Positions 46,743 to 55,976 of a stretch of 64,000 nucleotides of DNA are shown here, one piece after another (position 1 is the first letter of the stretch; every line of letters begins with the position of its first letter). The notes under the pieces are model-generated. The model had not been told where the DNA came from, did no database searches, and saw only the letters and a list, made by a program, of their open reading frames with translations. Location of the stretch: contig NZ_CAADHO010000003.1 of the NCBI RefSeq assembly GCF_900699765.1, positions 682,001 through 746,000 of the forward strand, given 5' to 3'. Source of the DNA: Desulfoluna butyratoxydans. GTDB taxonomy: Bacteria > Desulfobacterota > Desulfobacteria > Desulfobacterales > Desulfolunaceae. The position numbers and the translations under genes were made by a program.

Positions 46743-47762
46743 ATGGACAACAAGACAATGAAGATCGGGGTTGTCGGCGGCGGAAGCTGGGGGACGGCCC
46801 TGGCGTTTCTGCTGGCGGAAAATGGATTTGAGCTGGATCTCTGGGTTTTTGAAGAGGAGGTGAGGGATCAGATTCTGAGGGATCGTGAGAACAAGGTGTT
46901 CCTGCCCGGTGCCACGCTTCCCGACATCATCACCCCCACCTGTGACCTCAAGCAGGCCGTGGGCGGCAAGGACCTGGTCCTTGTGGTGGTGCCCTCCCAT
47001 CACATGCGGAACATCGCCACGGAGATGGCTCCCTTCATGGATGAAAAGACCATTGTGGTGAGCGCCTCCAAGGGCATTGAGAACAAGACTCACCTCACCA
47101 TGACAGGGGTTCTGGCCGAGTGCCTTCCCCAGGTTCCCGAAGGACAGATCACCGTGCTTTCAGGCCCCAGCTTTGCCAAAGAGGTGGCCGCCAAGGTCCC
47201 AACGGTGGTGGCCGTTGCCGGCAAGGATCCCGAAGTGGCGCGGACCGTCCAGAGCGTTTTTGCCTCCCCCGTGTTCCGGGTCTACGCCAACAACGACCCC
47301 ATCGGCGTGGAGATCGGCGGGGCCATGAAGAACATCATCGCCATTGCCGCAGGCATGTGCGACGGCATGGACGCAGGCCTGAACCCCCGTGCCGCCCTGA
47401 TCACCCGGGGGCTCACCGAGATGAAGCGCCTGGGCCTGACCATGGGTGCCGAGCCCCTGACCTTTTCCGGCCTTGCCGGGGTGGGGGACCTCATCCTTAC
47501 CTGTACGGGGAATCTCAGCCGTAACCACACCGTGGGCATGAAGATCGCCCAGGGCATGAGCCTGGATCAGATTCTGGACGAGATGCGCATGGTGGCCGAA
47601 GGGGTGAAGACCACCCGTTCGGTCTACAACCTCTCCCACAAACTGGGGGTGGAGCTACCCATCTGCAACGAGGTGTACCATATCCTCTTTGACGGCCGGG
47701 ATCCGGCGGAGTCCATCCGTCGCCTCATGACCCGGGATCTGAAAAACGAGATGGATCTGTAA
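46743..47762 (+). CDS. gpsA: Glycerol-3-phosphate dehydrogenase [NAD(P)+]
   Basis: GpsA makes sn-glycerol 3-phosphate from dihydroxyacetone phosphate for phospholipid synthesis. The N-terminal dinucleotide motif is GVVGGGSWGTALA; further motifs are VSASKGIE, LSGPSFAKEVA, the active Lys region EIGGAMKNIIAIAAG and GLAGVGDLILTCTG. ATG 46743 (339 residues, AAGGA four bases upstream) is where homology starts; the open frame to 46557 runs through terminator hairpins. radC follows after 185 bases containing a structured repeat. Confidence 0.96.
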   Translation: MDNKTMKIGVVGGGSWGTALAFLLAENGFELDLWVFEEEVRDQILRDRENKVFLPGATLPDIITPTCDLKQAVGGKDLVLVVVPSHHMRNIATEMAPFMDEKTIVVSASKGIENKTHLTMTGVLAECLPQVPEGQITVLSGPSFAKEVAAKVPTVVAVAGKDPEVARTVQSVFASPVFRVYANNDPIGVEIGGAMKNIIAIAAGMCDGMDAGLNPRAALITRGLTEMKRLGLTMGAEPLTFSGLAGVGDLILTCTGNLSRNHTVGMKIAQGMSLDQILDEMRMVAEGVKTTRSVYNLSHKLGVELPICNEVYHILFDGRDPAESIRRLMTRDLKNEMDL

Positions 47763-47809
47763 GGCAATGCCATTGGCTGCAAGCTGAGCCACCTTTAAGG
47801 ATGTTTAAA

Positions 47810-47861
47810 CCTGTTTGTTAAACTTTTTAAAAGTTGAGCCTCCGGCAGGGCCGCCGGAGGC
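47810..47861 (+). repeat. Intergenic repeat type B, copy 1
   Basis: A 52-base element: CCTGTTTGTTAAACTTTT, its complement AAAAGTT, then GCCTCCGGCagggCCGCCGGAGGC. A second copy lies at 52108-52159 with about seven differences. The dyads are kept. Confidence 0.75.
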
Positions 47862-47865
47862 TTAC

Positions 47866-47926
47866 ACGGGCGCAGCCCGTCAGCACATGTGACAGGCCCG
47901 AGGGACGAGGGCCCTTGAGCATGTGC
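47866..47926 (+). repeat. Structured repeat modules upstream of radC
   Basis: ACGGGCgcaGCCCGT (47866-47880), then GCACATG (47883-47889) and CATGTGC (47920-47926) enclosing the conserved loop GGCCCGAGGGACGAGGG (47895-47911). The loop matches that in the rarA-flanking copies while both stems differ and still pair. It ends 21 bases before the radC ATG. Confidence 0.7.
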
Positions 47927-47947
47927 GGACTTGAGGAGGGTTTTAAG

Positions 47948-48676
47948 ATGGCGACAGGGGAGACGGATGACCGGCAGGGGCATCGGCAGAGGTTGCGGGA
48001 GCGCTTTCTTGCAGGTGGCCTTGAAGGCTTTCACGACTACGAGGTGGTGGAGCTGCTCCTGACCCTGGCAACGCCCCGGAGGGATTGCAAGGGACCGGCC
48101 AAGGCGGCCCTTGAGCGCTTTGGGTCCCTTCAGGCGGTGTTCGAGGCCGAGGACAGGGAACTCACAGCGATTCCCGGCATCGGTGCCACGAATCTCTTCG
48201 GCCTGCGCCTCATCAAGGAGGTGGCGGGCCGTTACCTGGAGGAACGGATGATCCACCAGCCCCGGATTCTCAACTCCCGGGAGCTCATGGACTACCTGAC
48301 CCTTACCATCGGTCACCGTCGGCGGGAGTGTTTTGTGGCGGTGTACCTGAACGCCAAGAACCGTGTGGTGGCATCAGACGTGCTGTTTGAAGGGAGCCTT
48401 ACCTCCAGCGCGGTCTACCCGCGGGAGGTGGTGAGTTCGGCCCTTTCCCACAAGGCGGCGGCCGTGATCTTCGCCCACAACCACCCCTCCGGGGAGCCGG
48501 ATCCGTCCGGCGAGGACATCCGCGTGACCAAAAAGCTGGTGGGCGCCTTGCAGGTCATGGGTATCACAGTCCATGAGCATCTGGTTATCGGCGCCTCCGG
48601 CCATTACAGTTTTGCCGAACACGGCTACATTGACCGCTTCGTCCGGGAGGCCGAGGCGGTGGCTTCCGAGCCCTGA
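47948..48676 (+). CDS. radC: RadC/JAB domain DNA repair-associated protein
   Basis: A 242-residue RadC-family protein. An N-terminal helix-hairpin-helix part (DYEVVELLLTLATPRRDCKGPAKAALERFGSLQAVFEAEDRELTAIPGIG) is followed by the JAMM metalloprotease-like fold. Its motif HNHPSGEPDPSGED near residue 175 (two His and an Asp) is intact. The historical link to DNA repair is weak and the activity is unknown. ATG 47948 follows TTGAGGAGGG; the frame is open from 47834, but that part covers repeats. A Cys-rich small gene follows after 20 bases. Confidence 0.93.
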   Translation: MATGETDDRQGHRQRLRERFLAGGLEGFHDYEVVELLLTLATPRRDCKGPAKAALERFGSLQAVFEAEDRELTAIPGIGATNLFGLRLIKEVAGRYLEERMIHQPRILNSRELMDYLTLTIGHRRRECFVAVYLNAKNRVVASDVLFEGSLTSSAVYPREVVSSALSHKAAAVIFAHNHPSGEPDPSGEDIRVTKKLVGALQVMGITVHEHLVIGASGHYSFAEHGYIDRFVREAEAVASEP

Positions 48677-48696
48677 ACCATAAGGAGTTGCCTGTT

Positions 48697-48969
48697 GTGA
48701 GCGACGAACCCAAAAAGCCTGTGTGTTACGGAGTGATGGAGGAGGTGTTTCCCCTGGGAGGGGACGGCCTGCGCCACTCCCCGGAGCGCTGCATGGCCTG
48801 CCCCCACAAGACCCCGTGCCTGCGGTCTGCCCTGTCGTCCGACCCCGAGGCGGATACCGTGCGTGAAGAGCGCATCGACAGGGCCTATGACGCCGGGAAC
48901 CTCTCCTTTCTGGCTCGCTGGTCCAGGAAGAAGGCCCTGGCCGGCAAAGGGAAAAAAGGAAAAGCATAA
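48697..48969 (+). CDS. Small Cys-containing protein of unknown function
   Basis: A 90-residue protein. It has CYGVMEEVFPLGGDGLR and, 20 residues on, RCMACPHKTPCLRSAL, a CxxCxxxxxC cluster that could bind zinc or an iron-sulfur cluster. The second half is charged, ending in a Lys-rich tail (KKALAGKGKKGKA). I do not recognise the family. GTG 48697 is nine bases after AAGGAG (48682-48687); TTG 48688 directly after that site is less likely. It is 20 bases downstream of radC, so probably cotranscribed. Confidence 0.7.
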   Translation: MSDEPKKPVCYGVMEEVFPLGGDGLRHSPERCMACPHKTPCLRSALSSDPEADTVREERIDRAYDAGNLSFLARWSRKKALAGKGKKGKA

Positions 48970-49042
48970 AGCACCTTTTCGGTGACGCCACGGCTCGCCG
49001 GGTCGCTTTTTCCATTCAATTTCTATTTAAGGACAAATATTG

Positions 49043-50221
<1,179 letters not shown>

Positions 50222-50288
50222 AGGTGGCATTTGGTTGCCATGCCTGTCACTGAAAAACACCATTTTTAAGCGATAATGCGCGAAAATA

Positions 50289-50329
50289 AACGGTCCCGAT
50301 GCTTCCTTGCTGAAGCCGGGGCCGTTTTT
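50289..50329 (+). terminator. Rho-independent terminator of pgk
   Basis: AACGGTCCCG-GCTTC pairs with GAAGC-GGGGCCGTT, followed by TTTTT. Confidence 0.85.
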
Positions 50330-50701
50330 GTTGGACGGAAAGGGCTTTAAAACACGCTGAAATAGCAGCCTATACGTTCAGTTCTGTGCGCAATCCAGTT
50401 GACCCTCCCCAGGAAACATGGTACAAGATGTTGTGATGTGTCCAGCCATGAACCGCTAAAACTTCGGATCACAGGACTTGCTCCGGCACTTCAAGGGCTC
50501 TGAACGCGCGTTGCGTACCTGCAGGGGCTTCCCTACACAGAAAGAATTCAGCAGGTTAGGTCAGGGGGCCACAGTCGCGCCGAGTGGGCGATCTGCCTTT
50601 TCGCCTCCCTTGCGTTCCCTTCGTTTCCGGCCTCTTTGTCTGCCGTGTTGACAAGTCGCTGACACCACTGCCACCTCAATTATGCTTATGCGTCCGGGGA
50701 C
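50330..50701. other. Region before the unknown 394-residue gene
   Basis: About 370 bases without a supported gene or repeat copy. Short reading frames here are interrupted. A TTGACA occurs at 50648-50653 but lacks a -10 at the right distance. Confidence 0.35.
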
Positions 50702-51886
50702 GTGTCCGTTGATCTTTGCCGAGTCACAGGCGTTCGGACAACACGTTGTTGCGGATCACTACATGAACGACGCTCACCCTGCAACGAGGCGGGGACGGGC
50801 GATACACCTTTGACGGGGGGTCCTTTGGGATACTGGGGCTACAGGGAAGAGCTCAGCCGCGCCCACAAACTGAGGCGCGTCTATTACGAAGTGCTGCGGG
50901 ACGATCTGGATGAGTTTGTCCTGCAATACGGCTTGGTGGAGTCGTACGATAATTTTAAGAAAAACAACATGGATTACCCCTTTGTCGAGCGGCGAGAGCT
51001 CAAACCGAGGGCGCGTATTCCCGGCCAGGAGTATGAGGAGCACAACGCTTTTCTCATCATCTTCATCGAGGACACCCTTCCCGCGTCCTATAAAAAGTAC
51101 ATCCGTTTTTTCGATGTCAACAAGACGGTGAAGAGCAACCTCATCGCCTCGGGGGTCCTGGACCTTTCCGATGAGTTTGACCGCGGCTGGAAGTACCTGG
51201 ACTCCATCGGGTTCAGCGGGTTGCTTCGCAAGATGCTTCCCGTGGATTATGCCCTGCTTATCCAGAGAGACCCGGTCTCCCGTGCCACGGACCGTTACGC
51301 CCTTTCCCACTACCACGTGCGCATCGACTGGCCCATTTCCGAGGCCGCCGAAGAGATGGGCAAGGATCTTCGCTACATCATCAAGGATCTCTATGAACGC
51401 GGCGACAAGACCGCCGAGGATATCCAGAAGAAGTTTTTTGAGATGTACGGCCTGCCCATCATGGCAGGGGGGCGGCGCACGGCGGCCAGTGTGGCGGCCC
51501 AGTACCTGAAGCGGCTCAACTCCATTTCAACGGTTTACGTCTCCAGCAGCGAGTCGCGCTCCGTGCTGCGATTCTCCGAGCGGGGCATTTCCCGTTACAT
51601 TCTGGTGCGGTTCACCCTCCAGGAGATGCTCGAGGTGTCCGAGGAGAACTCCATGAACCTGGAGACCTTCACCAGCAATTATGTCATCGATTACGAGGAG
51701 AAGGACGGGGTCTGCATCCTCCGCGTGGACTACGATCACACCCCGCCGGCCAGGCCTCCCCAGGACGGGAAGATCCGTGCCATCAAGGCGGAGACGGCCT
51801 GGACCACCATCTGCAATCAGCTGATCATGCCCAAGCCCGGTGTGTGGAAATACCCCCTGTTGAGTGTGAACGTGGTCTACACCTGA
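50702..51886 (+). CDS. Conserved-looking protein of unknown function
   Basis: A soluble protein of up to 394 residues that I do not recognise. Segments such as LSRAHKLRRVYYEVLRDDLDEFVLQYG, YKKYIRFFDVNKTVKSNLIASGVLDLSDEF and AAEEMGKDLRYIIKDLYERGDKTAEDIQKKFFEMYG look like a folded, mainly helical protein. There are no signal peptide, membrane helices or Cys clusters. The start is uncertain: GTG 50702 has no ribosome site, and the first 35 residues look non-native, so TTG 50811 or TTG 50823 (after GGGGGG) may be real. It is ended by a strong terminator and stands alone between pgk and the GNAT gene. Confidence 0.7.
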   Translation: MSVDLCRVTGVRTTRCCGSLHERRSPCNEAGTGDTPLTGGPLGYWGYREELSRAHKLRRVYYEVLRDDLDEFVLQYGLVESYDNFKKNNMDYPFVERRELKPRARIPGQEYEEHNAFLIIFIEDTLPASYKKYIRFFDVNKTVKSNLIASGVLDLSDEFDRGWKYLDSIGFSGLLRKMLPVDYALLIQRDPVSRATDRYALSHYHVRIDWPISEAAEEMGKDLRYIIKDLYERGDKTAEDIQKKFFEMYGLPIMAGGRRTAASVAAQYLKRLNSISTVYVSSSESRSVLRFSERGISRYILVRFTLQEMLEVSEENSMNLETFTSNYVIDYEEKDGVCILRVDYDHTPPARPPQDGKIRAIKAETAWTTICNQLIMPKPGVWKYPLLSVNVVYT

Positions 51887-51927
51887 TTCCGGCCCGGAAA
51901 AGGGTCCGGTTTCCGATACCCACAAAC

Positions 51928-51972
51928 AAAAAACGCCCCGTTGACAAAGATTGTCGACGGGGCGTTTTTTTT
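51928..51972. terminator. Bidirectional rho-independent terminator
   Basis: AAAAAACGCCCCGT and ACGGGGCGTTTTTT with an inner GACAA/TTGTC stem give a nearly continuous stem of about 20 bp with an A-tract before and a U-tract after. It ends the unknown gene; transcripts from the convergent GNAT side could also stop here. Confidence 0.92.
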
Positions 51973-51988
51973 ATATGGAAACGGATTT

Positions 51989-52180
51989 GTAACTATTCAG
52001 CTTGCCTCCGGCGGGTCGCTTTTTTGAAAAAAAGCTCCGCAAAAAACTTTTCGGTAGAAAGGTCAGAACAGTCAGAATCGCTGGGATTCATGGCAACGCT
52101 GTCAAAGCCTGTTTGTCAAACTTTTCAAAAGTTTGGCCCCCGGCAGGGCCGCCGGAGGCAAGCATAAGCTGAATAGTTAC
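51989..52180. repeat. 192-base element with terminal inverted repeats
   Basis: GTAACTATTCAGCTTGCCTCCGGCGG is split here for length: GTAACTATTCAGCTT then GCCTCCGGCGG (51989-52014). Its reverse complement lies at 52149-52180 with a six-base insertion in the middle. Inside are GCTTTTTTgAAAAAAAGC and the type B repeat copy (52108-52159). No coding sequence fits. It resembles a small non-autonomous element or a large structured RNA, just beyond the GNAT stop codon. Confidence 0.75.
52108..52159 (+). repeat. Intergenic repeat type B, copy 2
   Basis: CCTGTTTGTCAAACTTTT, its complement AAAAGTTTG, then GCCCCCGGCagggCCGCCGGAGGC. CAAACTTTTcAAAAGTTTG is a perfect dyad here; in copy 1 (47810-47861) the outer bases changed. 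Confidence 0.75.
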
Positions 52181-52188
52181 ACGGATTT

Positions 52189-52656
52189 TTATTTTCGGTG
52201 TTCATCCAGGTGGCGGCGCATGGCGATCTCATCGCAGTCCGGGAACTTCACGCAGGTGATGCAGTCGCTCCAGATTTTTAAGGGGAGTTCCGACCGGTCG
52301 ATGATGCCGAAACCCATCTTTTCAAAGAATCCCGGCCGGTAGGTGAGGGTGAAGATATCCTTGATACCGAAGGCCACGGCCTCGTCCAGGGCACTCTGGG
52401 CCAGCATCTTGCCGATGCCTTTGCCGGTGTGATCGGGGTGGACGGCAAGGGAGCGCACCTCAGCGAGGTCTTCCCAGCAGAACTGCAGGGCCCCGCATCC
52501 GATGATTCCCGCTTCCCGGTCCTCATACACAAAAAAATCCCTCACATGGTCGTAGAGCTCGCTCAAGGGGCGGGAGAGGAGTTCCCCGCGGTTTCCGTAT
52601 TCCGAGAGGAGGGCGTGAATCTGTTTGATGTCCTGAATGGTGGCTTTTCGTATCAT
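52189..52656 (-). CDS. GNAT acetyltransferase, probable short N-acetylglutamate synthase
   Basis: A 155-residue GNAT protein beginning MIRKATIQDIKQIHALLSEYG. The acetyl-CoA loop is VRSLAVHPDHTGKGIGKMLAQ. The C-terminal part, FTLTYRPGFFEKMGFGIIDRSELPLKIWSDCITCVKFPDCDEIAM, with its Cys-rich segment, closely follows the short ArgA-type enzymes that make N-acetylglutamate for arginine synthesis in anaerobes. Substrate is inferred from that resemblance. I chose ATG 52656, where the fold begins, although no good ribosome site precedes it. Confidence 0.82.
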   Translation of the reverse strand: MIRKATIQDIKQIHALLSEYGNRGELLSRPLSELYDHVRDFFVYEDREAGIIGCGALQFCWEDLAEVRSLAVHPDHTGKGIGKMLAQSALDEAVAFGIKDIFTLTYRPGFFEKMGFGIIDRSELPLKIWSDCITCVKFPDCDEIAMRRHLDEHRK

Positions 52657-53255
52657 GGGTCGATATCCAAGGATAATAAAGGTGGTGCGCTGATCCAAAA
52701 ACTGTCGGGCGCGTAAACAAAGCGTTGGAAAGGGGCTCGTCTCCATGGAAACGCTCCCGGGTTCCTGTCCGCTTCTGCGGCGCGGTGCCATGGCTTTATG
52801 GGGTGCCGAAGACTGGGCTTCGGGCCCCTTTTGCCCCGGGTCCCACGCTGGCAACAGGTTGAATGTATAACCGATGGAGCCTGCAAAGGCAATACACATG
52901 CTCGCATAAAAAATCAGCCGGAATCTGTACCTCTATCCCTGGGACAATTGAGCGTGTACCTACCGTGTGATTCCCGAAAGGCCCGGCACGACGTTTTGCC
53001 TGCGCGGTGATCTGGCGCGGGTCCTTTTTTCGAGACTCGCCATGGGGGCTTGGGTGGTTCATTGAAATGGTGTTGGGGGTGTAATGGTCTGTTTTTATGT
53101 GTGTTTGTATGGGGTGTCGGGGCGGTGGCATCATGCTTGCAAGGGCTCTCGTGAATGCCTCCCTCGGGGGGGCGCGGTACGGTTTTTTCCTCGGGTCCCG
53201 GGGCAATGACCCCCGAGGATTGTTGACGACAACCCGCAGACGAAAAGGACGCTTT
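52657..53255. other. Divergent region between GNAT and cytochrome/iron-sulfur genes
   Basis: 599 bases without a supported gene. Open frames here lack ribosome sites and coding-like composition. A TATAAC at 52866-52871 has no matching -35. No repeat copies were seen. Confidence 0.35.
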
Positions 53256-55022
53256 ATGGACACATGGATGCTTTATCTCTCCGTGGCCCTTTTTACCCTG
53301 GGCTGCATGCACCGGGTTTCGGCCTGGTTTACCCGTGATGTCTGGTTCCTTTCACGGGGAAGGGTCGAGGGTGCCGGGCCGTTTGCGCGCCTTAAGGCCT
53401 TTGCCAGGGGCGTCGGCGGGCTCAGGAAGGGGCGTGTCCTGCTCCAGGTGGCCTGGCAGTGCCTCAGGCACGGGGTGATGCAGCTGCAGGTCCTCAAGGC
53501 CGATGGGTACCGGTGGTCCATGCACATGCTCATTTTTGTCGGGTTCATGGGGCTGACCCTGATGCACGGCTTTGAAGAGGCCGTCAGCGAGCGTTTTTTT
53601 CCAGACTATTATGCCACGGTGAACCCCTATTTTTTCCTGAGGGATGCCTTCGGGCTCCTGGTGCTGGCAGGGCTTGCCATGGCCGTGGGACGCCGGGTGA
53701 TGATGCGCCGCAAGGGGCTGGTCTCAAACGGCATGGACTACGGTGCCATCGCAATTCTTGCGGTTATCGTTGTTTCAGGGATGTTCCTTGAGGCGGTGAA
53801 GATTTCGTCCCACTCCGTGTTCGAAGAGATGGTGGATGAGTACGGCATGCTGGACGATGAGCAGGACATTGCCGCCCTTGAGGCCTATTGGGAGAAAGAG
53901 TTCGGTGTGGCTGTCCCCGGGCACAGGGGCTCCCCGGACCCCTTGCAGCTGGAGCTGGGCCAGGCCATTCACGAAGAGAGCTGCATGGAGTGCCATGCCG
54001 ACTCCCGGTGGGCGGTGGCCGGCTACCCCCTGGCCACGGGCCTCGGCACGGAGACGGCCGTTCGCCTGGACCGGGCCGGAGCGGTGACCTTTTTCTGGTG
54101 GGTTCACTACATAAGCTGCGTGCTTTTTCTGGCATGGATTCCCTACGGAAAGATGTTTCATATGTTTTCCACGCCCATGGTGCTTATCGTCAACGCCGTC
54201 ACCGGAAAAAAGGGCGGCAAAGAGGCCCTTGCCATCCGGCGGGCCCTGGCCCTGGATGCCTGCACCCGGTGCGGCACCTGCAGCCAGCACTGCTCGGTGC
54301 GCCCGGCCTATGAGATCACGGGCAACTCCCTGGTGCTCCCTTCTGAGAAGCTTGCCTTTTTCAAAGGGCGGGCCGGGCACAGAGAGCTCTCCGGGGAGGA
54401 GTTTGACCGGGCACGGCAGGGGGTGACCCTCTGTACGGACTGCGGCAACTGCGGCCGGGTCTGCACCGCAGGCATTGATCTGCCGAGCCTCTGGCAGCAC
54501 ATGAAAGGGGACCTGCTCCACGCGGGCAAGGGTGACCCCATGTTTCTCTCTCCCCTATCCTTTGGCTCCTGCATGGAGGAGGGCGGGGTGGACAGCCAGC
54601 GACTTGAGCCAGCCAAGAAGCGCCTTGCCGGTCGATTTGACGACCTTTCGGACCCTTCCCGGGTGATCCGTGTGGGGGGACAGCCCGCGGACCGGTCCCT
54701 GGCCCCCTTCGGCATTGACGCCTGCTTTCAGTGCGGGGGCTGCTCCAGCGTCTGTCCCGTGGCCGGGGCGGTGGCAGACCCCCGCAAGGAGCTGGGGCTG
54801 CTGCCCCATCAGGTGGTGCAAGCCCTGAAACTCGGGGAGAATGAGATGGCTGAAGGGGCGCCCATGCTCTGGAATTGCCTGACCTGTTACGAGTGCCAGG
54901 AGTCGTGCCCCCAAGGCGTTTGCGTGACGGACCTTTTTTATGAACTGAAAAACCGGGCCTACCGGCGAACCGGCGAGGGCCGGTCCCTTGCGTCGGGGCA
55001 TCGCTCGGGTTTGAGGAGATAG
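53256..55022 (+). CDS. Membrane cytochrome b-like / HdrC-type iron-sulfur fusion protein
   Basis: A 588-residue redox protein. The N-terminal 300 residues have about five membrane helices of the NarI/DsrM type, with His in HRVSAW, HMLIF, HGFEE and HYISC as possible heme b ligands. In the loop before the last helix lies CMECH (Cys243-His247), a c-type heme motif. The C-terminal half has four CxxCxxCxxxC motifs starting at Cys336, 393, 490 and 541, enough for four 4Fe-4S clusters, equal to two HdrC modules in tandem. It probably moves electrons between the quinone pool or periplasm and the HdrB-type subunit encoded seven bases downstream. AAAGGAC is five bases before ATG 53256. No exact known complex (Dsr, Qmo, Tmc) matches. 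Confidence 0.82.
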   Translation: MDTWMLYLSVALFTLGCMHRVSAWFTRDVWFLSRGRVEGAGPFARLKAFARGVGGLRKGRVLLQVAWQCLRHGVMQLQVLKADGYRWSMHMLIFVGFMGLTLMHGFEEAVSERFFPDYYATVNPYFFLRDAFGLLVLAGLAMAVGRRVMMRRKGLVSNGMDYGAIAILAVIVVSGMFLEAVKISSHSVFEEMVDEYGMLDDEQDIAALEAYWEKEFGVAVPGHRGSPDPLQLELGQAIHEESCMECHADSRWAVAGYPLATGLGTETAVRLDRAGAVTFFWWVHYISCVLFLAWIPYGKMFHMFSTPMVLIVNAVTGKKGGKEALAIRRALALDACTRCGTCSQHCSVRPAYEITGNSLVLPSEKLAFFKGRAGHRELSGEEFDRARQGVTLCTDCGNCGRVCTAGIDLPSLWQHMKGDLLHAGKGDPMFLSPLSFGSCMEEGGVDSQRLEPAKKRLAGRFDDLSDPSRVIRVGGQPADRSLAPFGIDACFQCGGCSSVCPVAGAVADPRKELGLLPHQVVQALKLGENEMAEGAPMLWNCLTCYECQESCPQGVCVTDLFYELKNRAYRRTGEGRSLASGHRSGLRR

Positions 55023-55028
55023 AGAATC

Positions 55029-55976
55029 ATGGGCTATGCACTTTTTTCGGGATGCACCATCCCCTCACGCCTGCCCGAATACCGGGACGCCACCACCGCG
55101 GTCCTGGATGCCTTTGGGGTGGACTACACCGATTCTGTCGGGTTCAACTGCTGCGGGTACCCGCTTCGCAACACCGACAGGGAGATCTACCTGCTGTCCT
55201 CGGCACGGAACCTGGCCCTGGCGGAGAAGGCGGGGCGCGATATCCTGGTGATGTGCAAGTGCTGCTACGGCAGCTTCAAGCACGCCCAGAACGCCTTGAA
55301 TCAGGACCTGCGCTTAAGGGACGAAGTCAACGCCATTTTGCGGCGTGAGGGGCTGGCCTACCGCGGGGTGGTGCGGGTCTCCCACCTTCTCTCCTTTTTG
55401 CGCCACGAGGTGGGGCTGGATGCCATCCGCCGGCGCGTGGTCGCCCCCCTCACCGGGGTACGGGCAGGGGTGCAGTACGGATGCCACCTGCTGAGGCCGA
55501 GCAACATCAATGAGTTCAACGAGACCGGCGTGCCGGAGTTTTTTGACCTGCTTGTCAAGGCCATCGGCATGGAGAGCATCGATTACGCGAGGAAGTTCGA
55601 CTGTTGCGGGGCTCCCCTCAACGGGATCAACTCGGCCCTCTCCATAAAAATGACGGTGAACAAACTCCGGGCCGTCGGTGAGGCCGGGGGAGAACTCGTG
55701 GCCACGGGGTGCCCGTATTGCCACCTGCAGTTTGCCGGAGCGGCCGACGCCGAAGAGGGGCTGCCCCGTCCGGTGGTCTATCCCCAGCTGCTGGGGCTGG
55801 CCATGGGGCTCTCTCCAGAATCGCTGGGGATGGCGGCCGATGAAAGCCTGGCCCCGTCCCGGACATGTCACGAGTCGGGTGTGCCTTCACTGGCCATACC
55901 GGGTAACGCCCGTATGCCGTTGGGACGGGGTGGCAGAGGGGCCGCCGGAGAGACCCGAATAGTTGATCTCTCTTGA
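55029..55976 (+). CDS. HdrB-like CCG-domain heterodisulfide reductase subunit
   Basis: A 315-residue cytosolic protein with two CCG-type cysteine motifs: SVGFNCCGYPL with KCC about 45 residues later, and FDCCGAPLNG with GCPYCHLQF about 35 residues later. In HdrB these bind the non-cubane 4Fe-4S clusters that handle disulfide substrates. The N-terminal FSGCTIPSRLPEYRDAT is also HdrB-like. It lies seven bases after the membrane iron-sulfur gene, so they form an operon and probably a complex analogous to HdrBC or DsrMK. The last 40 residues, rich in Gly/Arg, are not conserved-looking. Its physiological disulfide is unknown. Confidence 0.88.
   Translation: MGYALFSGCTIPSRLPEYRDATTAVLDAFGVDYTDSVGFNCCGYPLRNTDREIYLLSSARNLALAEKAGRDILVMCKCCYGSFKHAQNALNQDLRLRDEVNAILRREGLAYRGVVRVSHLLSFLRHEVGLDAIRRRVVAPLTGVRAGVQYGCHLLRPSNINEFNETGVPEFFDLLVKAIGMESIDYARKFDCCGAPLNGINSALSIKMTVNKLRAVGEAGGELVATGCPYCHLQFAGAADAEEGLPRPVVYPQLLGLAMGLSPESLGMAADESLAPSRTCHESGVPSLAIPGNARMPLGRGGRGAAGETRIVDLS

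Noticed and set aside
50440..50640. Possible decayed transposase between pgk and the unknown gene
   Set aside because: Short interrupted frames without any transposase motif, inverted ends or target duplication.
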